A DNA stretch of 36,622 nt from JADYYB01 sp964402985 (GCA_964402985.1 CAYOET010000253.1:1-36622); one strand, 5' to 3'. Positions 7,724 to 15,814 are shown, numbered from the stretch's first letter. Notes: generated by a model not told the origin, from the letters alone. Numbers and translations: made by a program.

Positions 7724-9304
7724 ATGACGACCGTGCCCAAGACATTCGACCGCAACGGCTGGAACCGGACCCTCTTCGAGGCTCTGATCGACGTCGGCCG
7801 GACGGAGAAGGGGCCGGCGCTCGAAGATCCCGAGCGTAATCCGCTGACGCGGAAGGCGCTGATCCTGGCGAGCTTCGTCCTCGGCGGAAAGCTCGCCGAG
7901 ATGACCAAAAAGGGCGAGCGGGTCGGCGTGCTCCTCCCCAACGTGAACGCCGTCGCAGTCGCGATCTATGCGCTGTTCGCCTACGGCCGGGTGCCGGCGA
8001 TGCTGAATTTCACGGCCGGGGAGGGCGACCTCCAGGCGGCGTGCAGGAGCATCGAGGCGAAGTGGGTGCTGACCTCGCGGCGCTTCGTCGAGAGCGCGAA
8101 GCTGCAGGGCAAGATCGCCGCCCTCCAGGGGCAGGCGCGGATCGTCTACCTCGAGGATGTGCGCGAAAGCCTGCGGCTCGCCGACAAGGCGGCCGGCTTC
8201 CTGAAGTCGCTCGCGCCGCGGCTCGCCCACAAGCGCGCCGGCGTGAAGCCGACCGACATCGCGGTGATCCTCTTCACCTCGGGCACCGAGCAAGCGCCGA
8301 AGGCGGTGGCGCTCACCCACGCCAATTTCCTGTCCAATATCGAGCAGGTGCTCACCTATTTCGACTTCACCTCGGCGGATATCATGTTCAATCCGCTGCC
8401 GGTGTTCCATGCGCTGGGGCTCCTCGGCGGGCTATTCCTGCCGCTGGTCGCCGGCTTCCCGACCTTCCTCTATCCCTCACCGCTCCACTATGACGCGATC
8501 CCGCGCCTCTTCCGCGAGAAGAAGGCGACCATCCTCCTCGGCATCGACACCTTCGCGGCGGCGTGGGCGCGCTCGGCCGACGACGAGGATTTCAAGAGCG
8601 GGCGGCTGATGGTGCTGGGCGCCGAGCGGGTGAAGGAATCGACCCGGCAGGCGTGGAAGACCCGCTTCGGGATCGATCTCCTCGAAGGCTATGGCGCGAC
8701 CGAATGCGGGCCGGTGATCGCCGTCAATCCGGAGGGGCGCAACAAGCCAGGCACCGCCGGCAAGCTTCTGCCGGAGATCGAGACGCGGCTCGAGAAGGTC
8801 GAGGGGATCGACGACGGGGCGCGGCTCCTGGTCAAGGGGCCGAACATCATGGCCGGGTACTACTTCCCCGATCAGCCGGGCGTTCTCCGGCCGCCGAAGG
8901 ACGGCTGGTACGACACCGGCGACATCGTCTCGATCGACGCCGACGGCTATGTCAGCATCCTCGGCCGGGCCAAGCGCTTCGCCAAGGTCTCGGGGGAGAT
9001 GATCTCGCTCGCCGCAGTGGAGCGCTTCATCCACGAGGCGTCGCCGGGCCATCAGCACGCCGTGGTCGCCATACCCGACCAGAAGAAGGGCGAGGCGCTC
9101 CTCCTCCTCACCGACTCGCCGCAGATCACGCGAAGCTCGCTGCTCACCGCCGCGCAACAGCTCGGGATCAACAATCTCCTCATCCCGCAGAAGGTGCACC
9201 ACGTCGAGGCGATCCCGCTCCTCGGCAGCGGCAAGGTCGACTATGGCGGGGCCCAGCGGATGGCGCATCACTGGCTGGCGAGCCAGGCCGCGAACGGAGA
9301 GTGA
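7724..9304 (+). CDS. AMP-forming acyl-CoA / acyl-ACP synthetase (stand-alone Aas-type ligase domain)
   Basis: ANL-superfamily adenylating enzyme of 526 residues. Visible motifs are the P-loop-like FTSGTEQAPKAVALTH (about 184-199), GYGATECGPV (about 324), WYDTGD (about 395-400), GRAKRFAKVSGE (about 412), and the C-terminal catalytic lysine in LGSGKVDYGG. The early segment GERVGVLLPNVNAVAVAIYAL resembles the ligase half of the Aas acyl-ACP synthetase / 2-acylglycerophosphoethanolamine acyltransferase, but the acyltransferase half is missing. It probably activates a fatty acid for lipid turnover. Six G residues directly abut the ATG at 7724, too close for a ribosome site; a GTG at 7733 is 9 bases from them and may be the true start. 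Substrate chain length cannot be read from the sequence. Confidence 0.82.
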   Translation: MTTVPKTFDRNGWNRTLFEALIDVGRTEKGPALEDPERNPLTRKALILASFVLGGKLAEMTKKGERVGVLLPNVNAVAVAIYALFAYGRVPAMLNFTAGEGDLQAACRSIEAKWVLTSRRFVESAKLQGKIAALQGQARIVYLEDVRESLRLADKAAGFLKSLAPRLAHKRAGVKPTDIAVILFTSGTEQAPKAVALTHANFLSNIEQVLTYFDFTSADIMFNPLPVFHALGLLGGLFLPLVAGFPTFLYPSPLHYDAIPRLFREKKATILLGIDTFAAAWARSADDEDFKSGRLMVLGAERVKESTRQAWKTRFGIDLLEGYGATECGPVIAVNPEGRNKPGTAGKLLPEIETRLEKVEGIDDGARLLVKGPNIMAGYYFPDQPGVLRPPKDGWYDTGDIVSIDADGYVSILGRAKRFAKVSGEMISLAAVERFIHEASPGHQHAVVAIPDQKKGEALLLLTDSPQITRSSLLTAAQQLGINNLLIPQKVHHVEAIPLLGSGKVDYGGAQRMAHHWLASQAANGE

Positions 9305-9350
9305 TCTTCAATCGGCCACTGAGTCTCGCGCCGTCGGCCCATCCCTCCCA

Positions 9351-9462
9351 TTGTCATCACCGGCATGTCCCGCTGATCCAGCGACATGCCCGTCTCGACC
9401 TCTGTGGCGAGGAACGCGGCTGGTCGTGCCCTGGATTGCCGGGACAAGCCAGGCAATGACAA
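9351..9462. repeat. Intergenic long imperfect inverted repeat
   Basis: The gap 9305-9657 (353 bases) has no gene. Most of its first half is this palindrome: the left arm (from TTGTCAT at 9351 to about 9381, ending near ATCCA) is mirrored by the right arm (TGGATTGCCGGGACAAGC... to AATGACAA at 9462), with an internal hairpin-rich core. It is of the dispersed type seen between genes in Rhizobiales. The remainder, about 9463-9657, holds a promoter for the next gene. Confidence 0.6.
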
Positions 9463-9572
9463 CAAGGGGTTGAGGCCATCTAGTCGGCCCAGACCTCGGA
9501 GTTCATCCGCCGGTCGGAGGCCCCGTGCGGAAAGACATTCTCTTCCGGCCCGGCCGGCCGCACCGCCAATGC

Positions 9573-9601
9573 TGGCCAAGCCGTTGGTGCGCCTCTATAA
9601 G
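9573..9601 (+). promoter_or_regulatory. Putative sigma-70-type promoter of the large oxidoreductase gene
   Basis: TGGCCA (9573-9578; 4 of 6 to TTGACA) is separated by 17 bases from TATAAG (9596-9601; 5 of 6 to TATAAT). This predicts a start near 9608 and a leader of about 50 bases before the ATG at 9658. A GANTC site (GAGTC, near 9611) lies at the predicted start of transcription. Confidence 0.5.
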
Positions 9602-9657
9602 CGCGCGTTCTCAGAGTCTTTCGCGCCTTTGCGGCGCTTCGTTCATTTGACCCCCGA

Positions 9658-12600
9658 ATGGCGCTTGGAAACATCGACTCCCTGACTGCCGCCACGCCCG
9701 TCAGCACGAGCAGCGACAAGCTCCGCCTCGCTTTCGGACTAGAGTTTCCGGAACTCTACACGCGCGCCGGGGCCGAGAGGCTCGACCGGCTGTTCGTCGA
9801 GTTCCTGGCGAAAGCCAACCCTGCGCTGGCGGTCAGCCTCGAGGCGGGGCGGGCCGATCCGGCAAAGCTCGCGGCCAAGGAAGAGGCGGAGCTGATCATC
9901 GCGGTCGCCCCGCATCTGGAAGATTTCGTCGGTGAGCTGTTCGGCATCCGGGGCGAGATCGCCACGCTGCAGGCGCAGCATCACCGGCTCGCGCCGCTCT
10001 ACAGCGTGAAGCGGAATTTCGTGCAGCGCCGGGCGCTGCGGGCGCATGCCGACGTGTCGGGGATCGACGGCGCGGCGACGCTCAAGGAGCTGGAGGCAGC
10101 GCTGGGCGGGCCGTTCAGCGAGCTGCTGCTCGCCGAGAAGGTGAGCTACTGGCTCGACACCGAGGCCGAGCACGCGGCGCAGCTCGACATCGCGGCGCGG
10201 TTTGCGTCGTGGGCGAGCCAGGCGGGCGAGGCGCATCACTTCCGGCACCGCAGCGTCCTCTTCCGGCATCCGAAGAAGACCGATCCGTTCCATCTCATCC
10301 CGATCGAGATCGAGACGGTGGACTCGGTGGCGCGCATCCACCTCGCCGAGGAGGAGTGCCGCGAGCGCGAGGGGTTCGCGCTGACCGACAAGGGCACCGA
10401 CCTCCCCGGCGCGCTCGACCAGGCGAATTACTGCATCTGGTGTCACAACCAGGGCAAGGATTCCTGCTCCAAGGGCCTCAAGGAGAAGACCGGCGGCTTC
10501 AAGGAGAGCACGTTCGGCGTGAAGCTCGCCGGCTGTCCGCTCGAGGAGAAGATCTCCGAGATGAACCTCCTCAAGGCCGCCGGCACGACCGTTGGCGCGC
10601 TCGCGGTGGTGACCATCGACAACCCGATGTGCGCGGCCACCGGCCACCGCATCTGCAACGACTGCATGAAGTCCTGCATCTTCCAGAAGCAGGAGCCGGT
10701 CGACATCCCGCAGGTCGAGACCCGCGTCCTCAAGGACGTGCTCGAGCTGCCGTGGGGTTTCGAGATCTACAGCCTCTTCACGCGCTGGAATCCGCTCAAC
10801 CTCAAGCGCCCGGTCCCCCTCGCCCCGACCGGCCGCAACGTGCTCGTCGTCGGCCTCGGCCCCGCCGGCTTCACGCTCTCGCATCACCTGATGAATGACG
10901 GCCACACGGTGGTCGGCATCGACGGGCTCAAGATCGAGCCGCTGCCGGCCGACATCTCGGGCGTCGACCTCGCCGGCACCCGCGTCCCCTTCCGCCCGAT
11001 CCGCTCGATCGACGAACTCCGCGAGAACCTCGGCGACCGCGCGATGGCCGGGTTCGGCGGCGTCGCCGAGTACGGAATCACCGTCCGCTGGGACAAGAAT
11101 TTCCTCAAGCTGATCCGGCTGCTGCTCGAACGCCGCGCCGAGTTCAACATGGTGGGCGGCATCCGCTTCGGCGGGACGCTGACCGTCGAGCAGGCCTTCG
11201 ATCTCGGCTTCGACCACATCGCGCTCTGCGCCGGCGCGGGCAAGCCGACCATCGTCGCGATGAAGAACGGCCTCGCCCCCGGCGTGCGCCAGGCGTCCGA
11301 CTTCCTGATGGCGCTGCAGCTCACCGGCGCGGCCAAGAAGGACTCGATCGCCAACCTTTCGGTGCGCCTGCCGATCGTGGTGATCGGCGGCGGCCTCACC
11401 GGAATCGACACCGCCACCGAGTCGCTCGCCTACTACCCTGTCGAGGTCGAGAAGTTCCTGGCCCGCCACGAGACGCTGGTCGCCGAGAAGGGCGAGGCGG
11501 CGGTTCGTGGCGGGTGGAACGAGTCGGACACGGCGATCGGCGAGGAGTGGCTCGGGCACGCGCGCGCGATCCGCGCTGAGCGCGAAGCCGGGAAGGCCGA
11601 AGGGCGCGAGCCGCGCATCCGCGAGCTCCTCCATTCATGGGGCGGGTCGACGCTCGCTTATCGCCGCCGCCTCATCGACGCGCCGAGCTACACGGCGAAC
11701 CACGAGGAAGTCGCGAAGGCGCTCGAAGAGGGCATCCGCTTCGTCGAGGGGTTCACCCCGACCGAGGTCGTCCTCGACAGATTCGGCCATGCGGCGGCGC
11801 TCAAGGGCAAGGTCCCGGCCGAGGGTGGGGACGGCCAGCCGATCAGCCGCGAGGTGACCCTGCCGGCGCGCACCATCCTCGTCGCCGCAGGCACGCAGCC
11901 GAATGTCACGCTCGACCGCGAGGAGCCGGACCAGATCCAGCTCGACGGCCGCTATTTCCAGGCGCTCGACGAGACGGGCGCGCACGTGAAGCCCGAAAAG
12001 TCCGCCAAGCCGTCCGAAGCACGAGTGCTCACCAGCCTCCGCCCCGACGGGAAGGCGGTCAGCTTCTTCGGCGACCTCCATCCGTCCTTTGCCGGCAACG
12101 TCGTGAAGGCGATGGGCAGCGCGCTGCGCGGCTATCCGGTGGTGAGCCGGACGCTCGCCCGTGTCCCCGGTCCGACGACCGACGGCAAGGCGCTGTTCGC
12201 CAAGCTCAACACGCTCCTCCGCCCGACCGTGAAGGAAGTCGTCCGCCTCGCGCCGAAGATCGTCGAGGTGGTGGTCAACGCCCCGCTCGCCGCGCGGGCG
12301 TTCCTGCCGGGCCAGTTCTTCCGCCTCCAGAATTACGAGGCGATCGCCCCCAAGATCGACGGCACGCGCCTCGCCATGGAGGGCCTCGCGCTGACCGGCG
12401 CCTCGGTCGACCGCGAGCGCGGGCTCCTGTCGCTGATCGTGCTTGAGATGGGCGGCTCGTCCGATCTGACCGCCGATCTTCGCCCCGGCGAGCCGGTGGT
12501 GGTGATGGGCCCGACCGGCACCGCCACGCACATTCCCGACGGCGGGGAGACGCTGCTCCTCGTCGGCGGCGGACTCGGCAACGCGGTGCTGTTCTCGATC

Positions 12601-13200
12601 GGCCAGGAGGCGCGGCGGAAGGGCAACCGCGTCCTCTACTTCGCCGGCTACAAATATCTCACCGACCGCTACAAGGTCGACGAGCTGGAGAAGGCCGCCG
12701 ACACGATCGTGTGGTGCTCGGACGAAGCGCCCGGCTTCACGCCCGACCGCCCCGGCGACCTCACCTTCACCGGCAACATCGTCCAGGCGATGGCCGCCTA
12801 TGCCGACGGCTCGCTCGGCGCTCAGCCGATCGCGCTGGCCGATGTCGGCCACGTCATCGCCATCGGCTCGGACGGGATGATGAACGCGGTCGCCAAGGCG
12901 CGGCACACCGTGCTCGCCGGCCGCCTCAAGCCCGACCATGCCGCGATCGCGTCGATCAACTCGCCGATGCAGTGCATGATGAAGGAGATTTGCGCGCAGT
13001 GCCTGCAGCAGCACCGCGACCCGGTGACCGGCGTCGAGACGGTGATCTTCTCCTGCTTCAACCAGGACCAGGCGATGGACCACGTCGATTTCGGTTCGCT
13101 GCGCGCCCGCCTGACCCAGAACTCGCTCCAGGAGAAGCTCACCCATCAATGGGTGAAGCGCGCGCGCGAGCTGGCGATGCCGGCCGAGCCGGCCGAGTAG
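9658..13200 (+). CDS. 1180-aa flavin / iron-sulfur pyridine nucleotide oxidoreductase: fused GltD-like and PyrK-like halves (NfnAB-like)
   Basis: Residues 1-250 are a mostly helical region I do not recognise. Residues 259-340 hold a GltD-type Fe-S motif set: C259, C262, C270, C293 (GCPLEEKI), C325 (NPMCAATGHR), C333, C336 and C340. Next come two Rossmann folds of the GltD kind: VVGLGPAGFTLSHHL near 395-412 for FAD and VVIGGGLTGIDTATE near 573-588 for NAD(P). From about 850 the protein becomes PyrK / ferredoxin-NADP reductase-like: PGQFFRLQN for flavin, LLLVGGGLGNAV near 966-978 for nucleotide, and a C-terminal cysteine cluster C1106-x5-C1112-x2-C1115-x17-C1133. GltD-like plus PyrK-like is the subunit make-up of NfnAB, the NADH-dependent ferredoxin:NADP+ oxidoreductase, here in one chain. 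Electron transfer between pyridine nucleotides and an Fe-S or ferredoxin partner is a fair inference; bifurcation is unproven. The gene stands alone with its own promoter and converges on the S1 protease gene with a 16-base gap. Confidence 0.85.
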   Translation: MALGNIDSLTAATPVSTSSDKLRLAFGLEFPELYTRAGAERLDRLFVEFLAKANPALAVSLEAGRADPAKLAAKEEAELIIAVAPHLEDFVGELFGIRGEIATLQAQHHRLAPLYSVKRNFVQRRALRAHADVSGIDGAATLKELEAALGGPFSELLLAEKVSYWLDTEAEHAAQLDIAARFASWASQAGEAHHFRHRSVLFRHPKKTDPFHLIPIEIETVDSVARIHLAEEECREREGFALTDKGTDLPGALDQANYCIWCHNQGKDSCSKGLKEKTGGFKESTFGVKLAGCPLEEKISEMNLLKAAGTTVGALAVVTIDNPMCAATGHRICNDCMKSCIFQKQEPVDIPQVETRVLKDVLELPWGFEIYSLFTRWNPLNLKRPVPLAPTGRNVLVVGLGPAGFTLSHHLMNDGHTVVGIDGLKIEPLPADISGVDLAGTRVPFRPIRSIDELRENLGDRAMAGFGGVAEYGITVRWDKNFLKLIRLLLERRAEFNMVGGIRFGGTLTVEQAFDLGFDHIALCAGAGKPTIVAMKNGLAPGVRQASDFLMALQLTGAAKKDSIANLSVRLPIVVIGGGLTGIDTATESLAYYPVEVEKFLARHETLVAEKGEAAVRGGWNESDTAIGEEWLGHARAIRAEREAGKAEGREPRIRELLHSWGGSTLAYRRRLIDAPSYTANHEEVAKALEEGIRFVEGFTPTEVVLDRFGHAAALKGKVPAEGGDGQPISREVTLPARTILVAAGTQPNVTLDREEPDQIQLDGRYFQALDETGAHVKPEKSAKPSEARVLTSLRPDGKAVSFFGDLHPSFAGNVVKAMGSALRGYPVVSRTLARVPGPTTDGKALFAKLNTLLRPTVKEVVRLAPKIVEVVVNAPLAARAFLPGQFFRLQNYEAIAPKIDGTRLAMEGLALTGASVDRERGLLSLIVLEMGGSSDLTADLRPGEPVVVMGPTGTATHIPDGGETLLLVGGGLGNAVLFSIGQEARRKGNRVLYFAGYKYLTDRYKVDELEKAADTIVWCSDEAPGFTPDRPGDLTFTGNIVQAMAAYADGSLGAQPIALADVGHVIAIGSDGMMNAVAKARHTVLAGRLKPDHAAIASINSPMQCMMKEICAQCLQQHRDPVTGVETVIFSCFNQDQAMDHVDFGSLRARLTQNSLQEKLTHQWVKRARELAMPAEPAE

Positions 13201-13216
13201 AGCGGCCCCGTCCGGC

Positions 13217-14047
13217 TCAGAGCGCGGGAGGGGCGGCCGCTTCGGCCGCTGCCTCGGCGGTGTCTGCGGTCCAGCGGGCGATGATCGGGCGGATCCGTTC
13301 GAGCCAGGGGTAGACGCTGGTGTAGATGCCGATGCCGGCGCAGGTGTTGCGCCCGGACTGCTCGTCGATCGTGCCGCTCGAGATGCCGACGAGGATGAGC
13401 CCTTCCTCGGCGGGCAGGAAGGCGGGGCCGCCGGAATCGCCGCGGCAGATGCCGCTGCCGCCGTCCTGCTGGGTGTAGAGCTCGCCCGGTTCGCGGAACG
13501 GCGGCTCGATCCGGTTGAGGATGGCGAGCCGCAAGATCCCCTCGCCGACGTCGCGGCCCTTGCGCGGGTCGCTTTCGATCCCGTAGCCGGCGACGAGCAG
13601 CCGCGGCGCGGTCGAGCGCGCATAGGCGGCGCCCGGGAGCAGCATCGGGCTCGTGCCCGGCGGCGCGGGCTCGCTCAGGCGGAGGAGGGTGATATCGGTG
13701 GCGCAGGTGCGCGCCAGGCACGGCGGGTCCTCGGAATGGTAGGGCGTGGCGGTGGGGCGCCACGCCTCCTCGACCCCGGTGCTGACCAGCCCGAAACGGC
13801 GCGGGTCGGAGACGAGAAACGTCACCCGGAGGCGCGTGGCGTCGGTATCCCAGCAATGGCTGGCGGTGACGACGATTTGCGGGGCGATCAGCGTCCCCGA
13901 GCAGGCCTCGCCGTCAAGGTCCTCGATGTAGACGACGTAGCGCGACATCACCGATTGCTCGGCTGCCGCGACGCCGCCGAAGATGGCGGGGGTCACGCAG
14001 CCCGCTTGCGCCGACATCAAGAGGCCGAGAAGAGCGCAGCTCAGCAT
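13217..14047 (-). CDS. Exported trypsin-like (S1) serine protease
   Basis: The 276-residue protein has an N-terminal signal (about 1-16, MLSCALLGLLMSAQAG) and a chymotrypsin fold. The full catalytic triad is visible: H64 in TASHCW, D118 in TDITLL, S205 in GDSGGPAF. Cysteine pairs C49-C65 and C201 with a later Cys fit disulphides of a periplasmic or secreted enzyme. There is no PDZ domain, so it is not a DegP/HtrA protein. The residue six before the catalytic Ser region is Gly/Ser-rich (GGSG) rather than Asp, so specificity is unclear. The ATG at 14047 has AGGGGGGA about 10 bases upstream. It follows the gene at 14067-14840 by 19 bases on the same strand, indicating an operon of two exported proteins. 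The frame is open far upstream, but that part is antisense to the neighbour and was left out. Confidence 0.88.
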   Translation of the reverse strand: MLSCALLGLLMSAQAGCVTPAIFGGVAAAEQSVMSRYVVYIEDLDGEACSGTLIAPQIVVTASHCWDTDATRLRVTFLVSDPRRFGLVSTGVEEAWRPTATPYHSEDPPCLARTCATDITLLRLSEPAPPGTSPMLLPGAAYARSTAPRLLVAGYGIESDPRKGRDVGEGILRLAILNRIEPPFREPGELYTQQDGGSGICRGDSGGPAFLPAEEGLILVGISSGTIDEQSGRNTCAGIGIYTSVYPWLERIRPIIARWTADTAEAAAEAAAPPAL

Positions 14048-14066
14048 CGCCGTTTCGTCCCCCCTG

Positions 14067-14840
14067 CTACTCGAGCCAGACTGCAAGGCCGGGCATCGAG
14101 CACTCGTCCATGATCGCGCGGAACGCGGCGGTGAAGCCGCGCGCCGAGAACCGGAAACCGATCTGCCGCCCGCCCTGTGCGCCCCAGATCTCGATGTCGT
14201 TGCCGCGGCGCATGGCCGGGAGGACCGACGAATCGAGATGGCCGCGAGTGACCGCGAAATCGAGCCAGCCCTCCTCGAGGACGGCGAGTGGATAGCGGCG
14301 GCCGGCGACCATGGCGTGGCTTGGACCATCGACGTCATAGAGAAGCGGCCAGGCGAAGTAGATCACCATGTCGCTGCCGTTCCATCCGCGCTCGGTCTCG
14401 AGGAGGATGGCGGGGCTGGGCGAATCGTAGGGATCGACGTTGGACGCCGAGGCCCACACGGCCGCGGTGCAGCGCTCGCCGTCGACGAAGGTCATCCAGT
14501 CGCGATGGTGGGAAATCTCGGTGAGGCCGTCGAGGAAGCCCGCCGCCGGCTCGGGCGCGAGCGCGAAATCGAGGGTGGTCGGGTTGTCCGGCCGGGGGCC
14601 GGGGTCGCCGTCGGGCGCCGCGAGGGCGAGGAGAACCGCGTCGAGCTCGGCGTCCGATCTCGGGACCGGGACGGCGGCAATCGGGGTGGCCACCGGCTTG
14701 TCGTTGGCGTCGGGCAGCGTCGGTTTCAGCTTGCTCGGCGGCGGCTGTGTCGGCTGCGCTGCGGCCGGCTCACTCCCGAAGACCGCGAACGCCAAACAAA
14801 GAACCGAGCCCAGTGCGCTCCAGCGCCAAGCCCAACGCAT
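14067..14840 (-). CDS. Exported protein of unknown function, co-transcribed with the S1 protease
   Basis: This is a 257-residue protein. It starts with RWAWRWSALGSVLCLAFAVFG and has a likely signal peptidase cleavage after EPAAAQ (about residue 30). A Pro-rich linker follows (TQPPPSKLKP), then a globular part with several Trp and acidic residues, only two Cys and no obvious catalytic motif. I do not recognise the family. The start at 14840 is the ATG that opens the signal peptide; GGGGG stands a few bases upstream. Its stop is 19 bases before the protease start, so the two are probably made together and may act together in the envelope (inference). Upstream on the same strand lies a terminator (14919-14949), so this operon must have a promoter in 14841-14918. 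Confidence 0.7.
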   Translation of the reverse strand: MRWAWRWSALGSVLCLAFAVFGSEPAAAQPTQPPPSKLKPTLPDANDKPVATPIAAVPVPRSDAELDAVLLALAAPDGDPGPRPDNPTTLDFALAPEPAAGFLDGLTEISHHRDWMTFVDGERCTAAVWASASNVDPYDSPSPAILLETERGWNGSDMVIYFAWPLLYDVDGPSHAMVAGRRYPLAVLEEGWLDFAVTRGHLDSSVLPAMRRGNDIEIWGAQGGRQIGFRFSARGFTAAFRAIMDECSMPGLAVWLE

Positions 14841-14918
14841 TCCGACCCCCGAAGACTGCCCTGCCGCCAAGCGTAACAGGGCGGGTCGGCGGCGATCAAG
14901 AACGTCCTGACGGGGTCG

Positions 14919-14949
14919 AAAAAAGGGCCGGGCGACGGAGCGCCCGGCC
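14919..14949 (-). terminator. Strong Rho-independent terminator of a short, unassigned minus-strand transcript
   Basis: A 9-bp GC-rich stem (14926-14934 with 14941-14949) and a 6-base loop are followed on the minus strand by six T (14919-14924). There is no recognised minus-strand gene directly before it; the nearest annotated DNA on that side is the start of a plus-strand lipoprotein gene at 15143. It therefore marks the end of a short transcript that begins near the CtrA box. Confidence 0.75.
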
Positions 14950-15060
14950 ACATAGGAAGGGGAGTCAAATGGGCTGGCGGAGAGTCGCGAAGGGCGCCAT
15001 GGCCACGAACACCCGCAACGCCGCCAGGACCTCCAGCCTCGGCCCGAGATGGTTAACCAA
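14950..15060 (-). other. Candidate small RNA or small-protein transcription unit
   Basis: The gap 14841-15142 (302 bases) has no long gene. On the minus strand between the CtrA box and the terminator there is an open frame from TTG at 15060 to TGA at 14965. It would encode up to 31 residues (ending VAMAPFATLRQPI), with an internal ATG at 15000 and a GGAGGT Shine-Dalgarno-like sequence at 15029-15034, about 10 bases before a TTG. A GANTC methylation site (GAGTC, about 14963) lies at the end of the frame. Promoter-side regulator site, ribosome site, short frame and terminator together suggest a real short unit of about 100-140 bases, either a regulatory RNA or a microprotein. Confidence 0.4.
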
Positions 15061-15068
15061 TGGTTAAC
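15053..15068. promoter_or_regulatory. CtrA-binding box (TTAA-N7-TTAAC)
   Basis: TTAA at 15053-15056, seven bases, then TTAAC at 15064-15068 is an exact match to the published CtrA consensus. The complementary strand also reads TTAA-N7-TTAAC, so the site is symmetrical. It lies 75 bases before the ATG of the lipoprotein gene on the plus strand and directly before the short minus-strand unit ending at the 14919-14949 terminator. CtrA is the cell-cycle response regulator of alphaproteobacteria. I did not notice another full match in the other intergenic regions I read. Confidence 0.65.
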
Positions 15069-15142
15069 GCCAGTGGTGCGGTTTCGCCTTGCCTTCGCGG
15101 CCAGCGCATCGCAGCATCGGGCGCGGCTGGGCAGGAGGAACG

Positions 15143-15802
15143 ATGAATCGTCTTGCTTCCCTGGTTGTGACAATCGCCGGCGTCGCCGCACTTTCGGCCT
15201 GCCAGACGAACCCTTTCGCTACCCTTCCGGCGAGCCCGTCCGAGTCGACGGCGACGACCGCGATCGCGAGCGGGCCCGCGCGGGTCGACGCGCAGGCTTC
15301 GCCGAGCGCCGGCTGTCCGGGCCAGAACCAGGGGCCGGCGTTCATCATCGGCGCGCGCGACCTCGCCTCGGCGAGCGCCTCGATCGTGGTCGGGCAAGTC
15401 GCCGCCGAGACGCTGATCGTGTCCCTCGCCGACGGCGCCGAGCTCGCGATCGGCGGCCGGTTCCGGTCGACCGCGATCGGCAACGCCTTCGAGATGTGCC
15501 TGATCACCAGCCCGCCGGCGCGCGGCGCCGCGCTCGCCGGGATCGTCAGCGGCCAGCTGCAGCCGGGCACGTTCGCGAGCGCGGCCGACAATTCGTTCTG
15601 GCAGGGCTTCTTCCAGACCTACTTCCTGACCCCGCTGCAGCTCACCCCGACCGATGCCGGCGGGGTGCTGCGTATCGATGTGCTGGCCGCCAATCTCCGC
15701 ACCGCGCTCGCCGCGGCGCCGTCGACGAGCGGGCAGATGCTGATCACGGTCACGCTCGCCGACGGGGCGCACCAGCTCAGCCTCACAGTCGAGAAGCGGT
15801 AG
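15143..15802 (+). CDS. Lipoprotein of unknown function, probably CtrA-linked
   Basis: The 219-residue product begins with a lipoprotein signal peptide: hydrophobic VVTIAGVAALSAC with a lipobox L-S-A-C, so Cys20 would carry the lipid. A Ser/Thr/Ala-rich linker to about residue 55 precedes a globular domain with only two further Cys (in SAGC and EMC) and no known catalytic motif. It should sit in the inner or outer membrane facing the periplasm; position +2 after the Cys is Gln, which does not signal inner-membrane retention in enterobacteria. An excellent AGGAGGA at 15133-15139 fixes the ATG at 15143. The exact CtrA box upstream suggests cell-cycle-timed expression (inference). An inverted repeat follows the stop. 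Confidence 0.75.
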   Translation: MNRLASLVVTIAGVAALSACQTNPFATLPASPSESTATTAIASGPARVDAQASPSAGCPGQNQGPAFIIGARDLASASASIVVGQVAAETLIVSLADGAELAIGGRFRSTAIGNAFEMCLITSPPARGAALAGIVSGQLQPGTFASAADNSFWQGFFQTYFLTPLQLTPTDAGGVLRIDVLAANLRTALAAAPSTSGQMLITVTLADGAHQLSLTVEKR

Positions 15803-15814
15803 GCGGGGGCATCC

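Noticed and set aside
11635..13623. Open frame of 662 codons on the minus strand, and another of 631 codons at 9739-11634
   Set aside because: Both are antisense to the flavin/Fe-S oxidoreductase, whose cysteine and Rossmann motifs are clear. The antisense products are low-complexity and Arg/Glu-rich.
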